Shown here in pieces: positions 18,639-26,957 of a stretch of 34,660 bases of DNA. The DNA lies in assembly GCA_005773145.1 (NCBI GenBank), contig SXHS01000238.1:1-34660 (forward strand), written 5' to 3'. Each line of letters starts with the position of its first letter. The stretch's first letter is position 1. Position numbers and translations under genes: made by a program. The notes beneath the pieces were generated by a model. It searched no databases. It was given only the letters and a program-made list of their open reading frames with translations, and was not told the origin of the DNA. The stretch is from Planctomycetaceae bacterium (GTDB taxonomy: Bacteria; Planctomycetota; Planctomycetia; Pirellulales; Pirellulaceae).

Positions 18639-20309
18639 TTACCCAGTGGCCAGACGCTGCAAGGCGGTTGGCAGCAATCGACTCGAAAATAGGCAGAACG
18701 AAAACTCCCGGCTCGTCAACTGACGGTCCGTGCGGGCCTGATCCGTCAGCTCTTGAAGTTGCTCGAGCATCTGCTGCCGCTGGGGAGCCACCCATGCTCG
18801 CAGCTGACTATTGATCGCCTGCATGGCTTCGTGCCTCACCGAGGCTTCTTCTCGCGAGGCTGCCGCTGGCGCCTGGATCCATTCCCTTTTCTGTGCCAGG
18901 AGCGGGCCGGCAACCTCCGTGGGAACGGCCACCCCATCCAGGTGGCGTTCGGGATGATACCACAGATCACGCAATTGATGGCCAGCGGAGCGCAGTTCGT
19001 CTGGACCGACGGGGTTCGCAGTCAGTGGCAGACGAAACGTCGCGGAAAGCGTGACGAACCGGGGGCCTGGGCAACCAAATAGTCGAGCCATCAATTGGTC
19101 GGTGATCTCGTCGTATTTTGCGCCACCAATACCATGCAGGAATAGGTCGCTGAGCACGAGACGAAGATACATCGTGGTCACAATGGCGCGCGGGCGCAAA
19201 ATCACACCATCCCGTACACGCCAGTCGCGTAGCTGTGCCACGGCGCTCGATGCATCTCCCGTTTCGCTCAGCGATAAGGTCTGTTCACACACGGTAGCTG
19301 GGACTCGCCCGTGTTCATTCGGAGATTCGGCCCCACCCGCGCGCAATCGGACCTGTCCACTCCGCGTTTGCACAAACAAGGGCCGACGTTGTGGGTCGGA
19401 CGAGGACCAAATCCAAAAGGGTGCTTCCCGCCAACCATCCTGCTCTGCCAGGTCGGGGACCGGGTGACTGCGACTGCGCAGGCTGTTTGCCGAGCGGTAG
19501 GACCGCAGGGCCTCGTTGTACTCGTGGTGGACAATGGGGAGTCGTCCCAGCAGGTGGGCGGCGAAACGACGGAAGGCATCCGTATCGCAGAGGTGGCTCA
19601 TCGGAACTTCATAGGTTTGCAGCCCCCAATGCTGCTCAAGCACATGACGCGCCTCGGCCAATGCCTGTCCCAGACGAGCCCCACGTTGGCACGCAGCCTG
19701 GGCCGCGGGCCACATGGTCTCGATCAGTGGATCACGAATCCACGGTTGGACCCCCCTCCGAACTTGCTCCCCCAAGGCGGTGAACCGCTGCGGGTCGAGG
19801 ATCAGGCGATTTTCGTGCGGTAGGGCCGGCGCGGTTTGATCGTACGGCACCGTCGTTACTTGGGGTTGCGCAGGTGTGCCTGCGGGAACGTGAAGTGCCG
19901 GTTCACGCTGCATGTCATGATCGATCAACACATGGATGGGCACCGCGCGCAGATCCTGCGCCAATTGATGCAGAGCAAAGTGCTTGAACCACACGCCTGG
20001 ATGAACCAACTCAGGCTGATGGCCGCTCATGATTATTGGCGATGCACCATGGAGGTCGCACGGCGCGCTGACGTCGCGATAGGCCGATGTGTACGCTCCG
20101 GCCAAGCGGGCAATTTCAGCACGCGCTTCACGGCGCAGGTCGTGCAACGATTGGCCGTGCACGTCGTGGGATTCGGCAATCTGTAGCAATTGCCGGTTGG
20201 TGCGTAAAACGTCAACCGCCGTGGCTAACGGCGGATCACAAAGCGCTTCGCCGTGCCGAGTGGGCGCTCGTAGTCGCCGTGCGGGCTCTGGTGATTCATT
20301 GCGCAACAT
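18639..20309 (-). CDS. BshC-like protein (putative bacillithiol cysteine-adding-enzyme family)
   Basis: 'PIIMSGHQPELVHPGVWFKHFALHQLA' resembles the BshC GHQ(P/A)GL motif; 'PRAIVTTMYLRLVLSDLFLHGIGGAKYDEITDQL' resembles the BshC C-terminal core. Family membership is by eye. Confidence 0.5.
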   Translation of the reverse strand: MLRNESPEPARRLRAPTRHGEALCDPPLATAVDVLRTNRQLLQIAESHDVHGQSLHDLRREARAEIARLAGAYTSAYRDVSAPCDLHGASPIIMSGHQPELVHPGVWFKHFALHQLAQDLRAVPIHVLIDHDMQREPALHVPAGTPAQPQVTTVPYDQTAPALPHENRLILDPQRFTALGEQVRRGVQPWIRDPLIETMWPAAQAACQRGARLGQALAEARHVLEQHWGLQTYEVPMSHLCDTDAFRRFAAHLLGRLPIVHHEYNEALRSYRSANSLRSRSHPVPDLAEQDGWREAPFWIWSSSDPQRRPLFVQTRSGQVRLRAGGAESPNEHGRVPATVCEQTLSLSETGDASSAVAQLRDWRVRDGVILRPRAIVTTMYLRLVLSDLFLHGIGGAKYDEITDQLMARLFGCPGPRFVTLSATFRLPLTANPVGPDELRSAGHQLRDLWYHPERHLDGVAVPTEVAGPLLAQKREWIQAPAAASREEASVRHEAMQAINSQLRAWVAPQRQQMLEQLQELTDQARTDRQLTSREFSFCLFSSRLLPTALQRLATG

Positions 20310-21066
20310 CGTCGATCGATTGCGTTCCCCGTGGTTTCGCAGGCAAGAGTGTCGAGGGTATTAGCTTGCCGGCCTGCGGGCTGCGGTCCATGACCTGCCG
20401 GTAATATTCCAGCCGTGTATTCGCGTCGTCCAGAGCGCCTCCAAACGACCGCTTCTCGTCCAGGTAGATCAGGGGAACTGGAAGTTCCAGGATTTTCAGA
20501 CCCGCGTGCGCCGCGCGGACCCACAACTCCAGCGGCATGCCATATCCCGGCTCGACGGCCATGAGCTGCGGCAGGCAGGACACGCGGTAGGCTTTGAATC
20601 CACAAAAAGTATCCGTCAACGATAGACCCAGGCGCTCATTCACCTCGGCGGTAATCTGCTGATTGATCTTCCGCCGCTGTTCAGGAGGCTGGCTGGCCCC
20701 GGGCATCACCTGCAAATATCGGCTCCCGGACACGATGTCGACGTGACGACAGGCTTCCACAAATTGCGGGATGAGTTGGGGCTCGTGTTGTCCATCGCAA
20801 TCGATCGTTACCAGGACATCGAATTCTGGCGAATGGTCCACGGCATATTGAAACGCGGTGGCCAGCGCGGCGCCGTATCCTCGATTCGTGGCATGTTGGA
20901 TGAGGCGTATGTCGTCGCGTCGGGACAATCGGGAACTCGTGCCGTCGTCGGATCCGTCGTCCACCACGAGGATCTCGGAGCTGTACCTTCGGACCTGGTC
21001 CAAGACCGCATCGACCGTATTCACTTCGTTGTAAACGGGAAGTGCCGTGAGGTATCTTGTTGTCAT
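20296..21066 (-). CDS. Family 2 glycosyltransferase (DPM1-like)
   Basis: 'TALPVYNEVNTVDAVLDQVRRYSSEILVVDDGSDDGTSSRL', 'VLVTIDCDGQHEPQLIPQFVEA', 'VSGSRYL'. Confidence 0.9.
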   Translation of the reverse strand: MTTRYLTALPVYNEVNTVDAVLDQVRRYSSEILVVDDGSDDGTSSRLSRRDDIRLIQHATNRGYGAALATAFQYAVDHSPEFDVLVTIDCDGQHEPQLIPQFVEACRHVDIVSGSRYLQVMPGASQPPEQRRKINQQITAEVNERLGLSLTDTFCGFKAYRVSCLPQLMAVEPGYGMPLELWVRAAHAGLKILELPVPLIYLDEKRSFGGALDDANTRLEYYRQVMDRSPQAGKLIPSTLLPAKPRGTQSIDDVAQ

Positions 21067-21083
21067 GGATACGGCCACCCCGG

Positions 21084-21875
21084 TTAAACCTGCCAGAGTG
21101 GGTCGGCCTCCTGTTCGCTACACCAGACGCTCAACCCAGAGAATTGCTCGGCCAGCCTCTCTGCTAGCCACTCTAGGGCAAACCGCTCGCTGGCGAAGTG
21201 TCCACATAACAACAGATTCACTCCAAGGGCGATGGCTTCGAGGCACGTGTGGAAATTGGTTTCGCCCAAAATCATGGTGTCGCAGTTGGTGTCTCGCGCG
21301 GCCGTTAGGAGCGTCCCGGCACTGCCACAGCCGATCGCCACTCGATGAACCCAGCGATCACGCACCCCCACGGCTTCCATGTGATCGATGCCAAGCCGTT
21401 TCTTCAGGCGACTTGCCAATTCAACAAAAGGGACCGGCTGCGGTAGCGTGCCCCAACGGCCGCTCCCCAATCCCTGGGCATCACGGTCGCAGGGGATCAG
21501 CGGTTGTATTTCCTGGAGTCCCAGCCCCTCGGCCAATTGCTGATTGATGCCATGCGCGGCCGAGTCAAAGGCCGTGTGCGAACTGTAGACGGCTATATCG
21601 TGTTGCGCCAGATCCAAGAGCAGCCGGCCCGTGGTCGATTCGTCGGTGATGCGGTTGATGGGACGGAAGGGGAGGGGGTGGTGGACCACCACTAGCTGAG
21701 CCTGCCGGTCCACGGCCTCCGCGACCGCTGCGGGGGTCAAGGTGAGGCAGGTCATGACCGACGCCACCATTCGCTGCTGCCGGCCGACCAATAGACCCAC
21801 GTTGTCCCAAGCTTCCGCCAGGTGGAGCGGGGCCAACTGGCCCAGGAATTGGCTGATTTCTTGTAGCGTCGACAT
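21084..21875 (-). CDS. Nif3-like dinuclear metal center protein
   Basis: 'PLHLAEAWDNVGLLVGR', 'QLVVVHHPLPFRPINRI', 'DIAVYSSHTAFDSAAHGINQQLAEGLGL', 'LLLCGHFASERFALEWLAERL'. Start at MSTLQEISQFL. Confidence 0.93.
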   Translation of the reverse strand: MSTLQEISQFLGQLAPLHLAEAWDNVGLLVGRQQRMVASVMTCLTLTPAAVAEAVDRQAQLVVVHHPLPFRPINRITDESTTGRLLLDLAQHDIAVYSSHTAFDSAAHGINQQLAEGLGLQEIQPLIPCDRDAQGLGSGRWGTLPQPVPFVELASRLKKRLGIDHMEAVGVRDRWVHRVAIGCGSAGTLLTAARDTNCDTMILGETNFHTCLEAIALGVNLLLCGHFASERFALEWLAERLAEQFSGLSVWCSEQEADPLWQV

Positions 21876-22032
21876 GCGGGCCGGTCCTCTCGTGTCTGAT
21901 CCGCCATGGTAACTGGCCGACTCCGCCTCCACCATCCTCAATCACCCGATCTGGCTCCCTCCCCGTTGCGGCTCGTTGTACCACTTATCGAATTCGATTG
22001 AACTGTCAACGACGCACCGATATTGACTCTGA

Positions 22033-22260
22033 GGGGCAAAGCCCCGCTGTTTGCCTAGCCCAGTCCATCGGACTGGGTAAGAGGAAATCCGGGAACCGAT
22101 AGGGCCAACGGCCCGGCCCTTTGCTTGGGGAATCTACAAACGGTCGGGCCCTTGGCCCTGATGATCGACCGGCAACAACTTCCCAGGCATTCTGCCTGGG
22201 CTGTGCAAACGGATGGGCCGTTGGCCCGGAAACGACCGATACGGCGGTGCCCAACGGGCA
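22033..22260. repeat. Array of seven short perfect hairpins, each with a 3-nt loop
   Basis: 22033-22045 ggggc-aaa-gcccc; 22059-22077 cccagtcc-atc-ggactggg; 22102-22114 gggcc-aac-ggccc; 22146-22158 gggcc-ctt-ggccc; 22182-22200 cccaggca-ttc-tgcctggg; 22215-22227 gggcc-gtt-ggccc; 22248-22260 tgccc-aac-gggca. Confidence 0.85.
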
Positions 22261-22319
22261 ACGCGGCTGACTTATGTGGTACGATCAGGGCTTTGCTTTA
22301 GATCGAGTATACTGGCGGC

Positions 22320-23618
22320 ATGTTTCGGGCAAGGCAGCAATTAGGCAAGTATCGCATCGAGCGCAAGTTGGATGAGGGGGGCTTTGCGGCCGTCTTTCGC
22401 GCGATGGATACCATTGAGGGGACGCGCGTGGCGCTCAAGGTCCCTCATGCGCATCTCGTCAACGAATCGCTGCTGAATGATTTTCGCCACGAGGTGCGTT
22501 TAGCGGCCAAGATGGATCACCCCAATATCCTTCCGCTCCGCAATGCCAGCACGATCGAGGGTCATTTTGTGGTCGCCTTCGCGCTCGGCGATCGAACGCT
22601 CGATGATCGAATGGCCAATCGCATGTCGGTCGAGACGGCCTTGGATTTTGCCCAGCAAATGCTCGCCGGCGTGGCCTATGCACATGCGCACCGAATCATT
22701 CACTGTGATATCAAGCCCGGCAACATGATTCTGTTTGCCGATCAGCGACTCAGGCTGACTGATTTTGGCATCGCCCGCGTCGCGTTGCGAACGGTGCGTG
22801 CCTCGGGATCGGGTACCATGGGATACATGGCACCCGAACAGGCCATGGGACGCCTATCGTTCCGCTCCGATGTGTTTTCGTTGGGATTGATTCTGTACCG
22901 AATGTTCACCGGCCATCTGCCCGAATGGCCCTACGATTGGCCCCCCGCCGGCTTTCAGCGCTTGCGCAACAAAGTGCATGCGGAATTGATTCAATTGATC
23001 CAACGTGCGATTGAACCAGATCCCAAGAAGCGATTTACCGACGCCGGGCAGATGTTGAGCGCGTTCCTGCGGGCCAAGCCCAAAACGCTCCGCGATTTAC
23101 AGGCCAAACGAAAACCAGCCGAGAAGAGGACCACGCGCGACTGGCGCGAAATCCGCTATCACCAGTTTCAACGCCAATTCGGCAGCCAATTGGCCACGCA
23201 CGATCGCTGCCGTCAATGCCGCGGCCCGGTTTCCGAGACCATGCATGCCTGCCCCTGGTGCGGACGCAAACGCCACGTGGCTGAAGGAAAGACCACGTTT
23301 CCCCTACAATGTCGACGCTGCCGACGCGGCATGAAATTGGATTGGTCGTATTGCCCCTGGTGTTTTGGACCGGGGTACGAGCCCTACCAGCAGCGCAAGT
23401 ACCGAGATCGACGCTACCAGGCCCGCTGTGAAAACGCCCGTTGCCCCCGCGGAGACCTGATGCCCTACATGAAATATTGCCCTTGGTGTCGCCAGAAGGT
23501 CCAGCGAAAATGGAAAATTCCAGGATGCAAGGATCGGTGCCAACGCTGTAGCTGGGGATTCCTCAAGTCGTTCTGGACGTATTGCCCATGGTGCGGAAAA
23601 CGGGGGACCGCCCCCTAG
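22320..23618 (+). CDS. Ser/Thr protein kinase with four C-terminal zinc-ribbon modules
   Basis: Kinase motifs 'LDEGGFAAVF', 'VALKVPH', 'IIHCDIKPGNMILF', 'LTDFGIARV', 'GTMGYMAPEQ'. C-terminus: CRQC..CPWC, CRRC..CPWC, CENARC..CPWC, CQRC..CPWC. Confidence 0.93.
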   Translation: MFRARQQLGKYRIERKLDEGGFAAVFRAMDTIEGTRVALKVPHAHLVNESLLNDFRHEVRLAAKMDHPNILPLRNASTIEGHFVVAFALGDRTLDDRMANRMSVETALDFAQQMLAGVAYAHAHRIIHCDIKPGNMILFADQRLRLTDFGIARVALRTVRASGSGTMGYMAPEQAMGRLSFRSDVFSLGLILYRMFTGHLPEWPYDWPPAGFQRLRNKVHAELIQLIQRAIEPDPKKRFTDAGQMLSAFLRAKPKTLRDLQAKRKPAEKRTTRDWREIRYHQFQRQFGSQLATHDRCRQCRGPVSETMHACPWCGRKRHVAEGKTTFPLQCRRCRRGMKLDWSYCPWCFGPGYEPYQQRKYRDRRYQARCENARCPRGDLMPYMKYCPWCRQKVQRKWKIPGCKDRCQRCSWGFLKSFWTYCPWCGKRGTAP

Positions 23619-23671
23619 TCGAAATCCTACAGTTACAACCCTCAGTTACAACTCAGACTTAGGCCCAATGA

Positions 23672-24580
23672 ATGGGCTGGTGGTGGCGGATCATGTCGAG
23701 CGAACGGATGCCACAGACGCAATTGTATCTCGATGAAGACATGGATGTTGGGCAAGTGCTCGCCCTGCCTCAAGGGGAAATCGCGATTTATTGTGCGCGT
23801 TGTCCCGGCAGCAGCAGCGCCAACGAAGATGCGGCAGGCTTATTGCCAGTGAACGAACAGGCGTTGGTGCTGGTTGTGGCCGACGGGCTGGGAGGCGCGG
23901 TAGCCGGCGCTCGAGCGGCCAAAGTGGCGATCGGCTCGCTCCAGGAGGCTTTGCGCCCCGCCACGGACGACCAGTTGCTGCTCCGCAGTGCAATTATCAA
24001 CGGCATTGAAGAAGCCAACCAGGCCGTGCGATCCCATGGCACCGGTATGGCCACCACCTTGGCCGCCGTGGAGGTCTATGGGCGCACCATTCGCCCCTAC
24101 CACGTTGGCGACAGCATGGTAATGGTCGTGGGCCAACGAGGAAAAATCAAGCTACAAACGGTGTCACACTCGCCCGTTGGTTATGCCATTGAAGCGGGCG
24201 TGTTGGACGAAGCCGAAGCCATGCACCACGAAGATCGCCATCTGGTGTCCAATTATATCGGCAACCCCTCCATGCGAATCGAAGTCGGATCGGCACTCAA
24301 TCTGGCGGATCGAGACACCGTGCTCCTCGCCAGCGACGGGCTGTTCGATAACCTTCGATTGGATGAGATCGTGCAGACCATTCGCAAGGGACCGTTGCGA
24401 CTCGCCGTGTCGACCTTGGCCCGCGCAGCACGACAACGCATGGAAACCCCTAGCCAGAATCAGCCCTCCAAGCCCGACGATTTGACCATCGTCCTCTTTC
24501 GGCCGCCGGCCGCCATGCGGTCCACCAGCCGAAGATCCGCGAATCGCCGATCCGGCCGTTCGTCCGATGGTGACGAGTAG
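23672..24580 (+). CDS. PP2C-family Ser/Thr phosphatase
   Basis: 'SSANEDAAGLL', 'LVVADGLGGAVAGARAAKVA', 'GMATTLAAVEVYGRTIRPYHVGDSMVMVV', 'VLLASDGLFDNL', 'KPDDLTIVLFRP'. Precise start uncertain (MPQTQLYLDEDM is an alternative). Confidence 0.88.
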   Translation: MGWWWRIMSSERMPQTQLYLDEDMDVGQVLALPQGEIAIYCARCPGSSSANEDAAGLLPVNEQALVLVVADGLGGAVAGARAAKVAIGSLQEALRPATDDQLLLRSAIINGIEEANQAVRSHGTGMATTLAAVEVYGRTIRPYHVGDSMVMVVGQRGKIKLQTVSHSPVGYAIEAGVLDEAEAMHHEDRHLVSNYIGNPSMRIEVGSALNLADRDTVLLASDGLFDNLRLDEIVQTIRKGPLRLAVSTLARAARQRMETPSQNQPSKPDDLTIVLFRPPAAMRSTSRRSANRRSGRSSDGDE

Positions 24581-24740
24581 GGCGATTTCACCTATTTTTC
24601 TGGGGCCTATCGCAACCCCTGGCCACTGGATCCGATTGCGTGGCGCCTACCGGTCAACTAGGATAGATCAGGTGCCTGCCCCCGATCGACCCGACCGTGG
24701 GCGCGGCGATTGTAACTAGAATTGGGAGCTTCAGAATACC

Positions 24741-26015
24741 ATGCCCGCTCAATCCACCCGCCGTTGGCTGCGACTCTTGGTCACCAGTTCGGCCATGTGC
24801 TCGGTCAGTATTACGCCGACCATGGCCGCCCATTGCTGTGGCGGCGGTCTGGCAGTCTCCGCCCTGCCGGCCATTCGTCATCACGCGCTACGCGTGATAA
24901 CACCACCCTACGTCCGCTGCGGCACCGGACCCGTTTGGTACAGCAGCCCGGCGCCAACAACATGGCACAGCGGGCCGACCTGCTGCGGACCAACCGTTGT
25001 AACTTCCGTAGATTTCTGGTGTGATGGCTGCACATCAAGTTGTGCCAACTGTGGTTCCGCGACCTGCGACGGCTGCCTGGGTGAGGTTGTGGGCGAGGTG
25101 GTAAGTGGCGGTTGTGCCCATTGCCAAGTCAGTGAGGGTGTTGCCAGCGAAGCCACCGTAATGGACGGCGTTGTGGTGGAAGACACGTTGAGCCACGAAC
25201 ATTCAACAATGGACGAAGTGCCTGCTGCTCCGGCAGTTGAAGAAGCCATAGGCGATGCGCCGCTGCTGCACGAATCCGAATCCCCCAAGGTGGCCCCCAC
25301 ACCGAGCACAGACAAGTCCGCCGTTCAACCGGCCACGGGTGAAGCCGCAGATGCACCGCTTACCGAACCAAAGTCCAACGCTTCTGAAGAAAGCGATCTA
25401 TTTGACGACAATAGTGGTGACTCGGTTGCACCCGCAGAAGAAATGCCCTCGGGGGGCGCGGCGGACGTGCCACCCCTGCCGGAACCTGCCGCACCGGCTC
25501 CTGACAACAGTAGCCCCGACGCTGGTGATGGCGATGAGTTGTTTGACGACGCGGATTCCACCGATGCGGGATCCCCTGCGGAACCCAGCACGGATTCGGC
25601 CGCACCTGGCACCAATGATACCCTGCCCGCAGGCACGGAAACGCCCCTCCCGGCTGGAGAAGAATCGCCGACGGCTGATGGCGACCTGAATCCGTTTGGA
25701 CGCATTTCGACACCGGCCCGCTGGTACGTGGTTTCGGCCACTCCAGGAAAGGCGGGGCAAGCGCCTGCCATGCGGGCCTGGACCGATAACACGGGCAGGT
25801 TTCGCACCGAAGGCCGCTTGGTTGGAGTGACGAACGGCTACGTGCGTCTCCTGAAGGCCAACCAACGTTATTCAACGGTGCCCGTGCAGCGGCTCAGCAG
25901 CAGCGACTTGGACTATGTGCGTTTGCACATTTCCCATTTGGTTGCCGCAGATGGCAAATCAGACGGCCAGCAGCCGGTCGTGCGCGTGACGTCCTCGCAG
26001 TCCGTTCAGCGATAG
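24741..26015 (+). CDS. Exported Cys-rich protein with acidic/Pro-Ala-rich linker and C-terminal SHD1-like domain
   Basis: N-terminal signal-like region, Cys-rich 'CDGCTSSCANCGSATCDGC', low-complexity linker, then 'RAWTDNTGRFRTEGRLVGVTNGYVRLLKANQRYSTVPVQRLSSSDLDYV', an SLA1 homology domain 1 pattern. Confidence 0.75.
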   Translation: MPAQSTRRWLRLLVTSSAMCSVSITPTMAAHCCGGGLAVSALPAIRHHALRVITPPYVRCGTGPVWYSSPAPTTWHSGPTCCGPTVVTSVDFWCDGCTSSCANCGSATCDGCLGEVVGEVVSGGCAHCQVSEGVASEATVMDGVVVEDTLSHEHSTMDEVPAAPAVEEAIGDAPLLHESESPKVAPTPSTDKSAVQPATGEAADAPLTEPKSNASEESDLFDDNSGDSVAPAEEMPSGGAADVPPLPEPAAPAPDNSSPDAGDGDELFDDADSTDAGSPAEPSTDSAAPGTNDTLPAGTETPLPAGEESPTADGDLNPFGRISTPARWYVVSATPGKAGQAPAMRAWTDNTGRFRTEGRLVGVTNGYVRLLKANQRYSTVPVQRLSSSDLDYVRLHISHLVAADGKSDGQQPVVRVTSSQSVQR

Positions 26016-26107
26016 CAGTTGCGGATTGCCGTGCAGGAACGGCTGAGGATTTACAGAGTTGCCCTTTTCTTGGAATCTAACAAGTTCCTGGGGCACTCCG
26101 ACCGATA

Positions 26108-26779
26108 ATGGCTGCGCCGTACAAGTCGTCCGTCGTGGTCTCGGGTTCGGAGCAGGTTGGCATGGACGCCACAGCAATCACAGCCGTCGTGCCGTTGGCC
26201 ACCCAAGCCGTTCGACAGACGGGCGGAGCGATCGCCGGTGGCGTGCAGCGGTCGCTTGAGTTCATGCAGACCTTGCTGGCACCGAAGACCAAGGTGCCGA
26301 CGAGCGATTCGGCGGCGCTCGGTGACGATGTGAACCGCTGGACATTTGCAATTCGCCAGGGTCGAGTGGTTGCTAGCGAGAGCCAAGAGCAATCGCCTGC
26401 GGCCGCAGAACTAGCGAGCATGGCCCGCGAGCAACTGCAAGAGTTTCATGACCTATTGCAGCGACGCTGGTCAACACACCCGGAAGATGACGGTCAACCG
26501 GTTTCGATCAAGTGGGACGCATTTGGCGACCCAGTTGCCTCGGGCGGACCGAGCAGCGCGGCGGCACTGAATGACCTTCTCGCAGACGACCCAGAATTGC
26601 GGGCCGCGTTCGCACAGTTGACGTCCACCTTTCAACAGCTGCAACAACGGCGGACCATGCCGGCCGCTGCCGGACGCCCGGTTCCCCCCGGCCTCGAGGC
26701 GAGCTTGGAGCGATCTTCGCCGGCGGGTGTTCAGTTGTTTCTATCAGGCGATGCGGCGACCGTGATCGTGGGACACTGA
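26108..26779 (+). CDS. Hypothetical protein
   Basis: 223-aa ORF in the gap between the SHD1 gene and hemY with no convincing competing ORF. No family recognised. Confidence 0.55.
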   Translation: MAAPYKSSVVVSGSEQVGMDATAITAVVPLATQAVRQTGGAIAGGVQRSLEFMQTLLAPKTKVPTSDSAALGDDVNRWTFAIRQGRVVASESQEQSPAAAELASMAREQLQEFHDLLQRRWSTHPEDDGQPVSIKWDAFGDPVASGGPSSAAALNDLLADDPELRAAFAQLTSTFQQLQQRRTMPAAAGRPVPPGLEASLERSSPAGVQLFLSGDAATVIVGH

Positions 26780-26854
26780 TTATTTCCGGCGTTCCCTCAT
26801 CTGCACGGCGCACTTTCGTCTGTGCACCGCGCTCTGTCGCCTGCGTCTCAGCGT

Positions 26855-26927
26855 CTCTGCGTGAAATCGGCCCCCCTCGCATAACGAACATGCCCACATT
26901 GGCAAGGGAAAAATTTGGCACGCAGAG
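26855..26927. repeat. Inverted repeat CTCTGCGTG...CACGCAGAG between convergent genes
   Basis: Arms 26855-26863 and 26919-26927 are perfect reverse complements (9 bp), 55 nt apart. The sequence is of the 'cgcagag/cgtctctgcgtg' type. Confidence 0.6.
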
Positions 26928-26957
26928 CCGCAGAGGAGAGAGCGCGCACGTAGGGAA

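Noticed and set aside
22006-22261. Minus-strand ORFs of 68-82 aa in the hairpin region
   Set aside because: They are translations of palindromic repeats, not plausible proteins.
23630-23652. Two copies of cagttacaac at 13-bp spacing between kinase and PP2C
   Set aside because: Very short; insufficient to claim an operator or repeat family.
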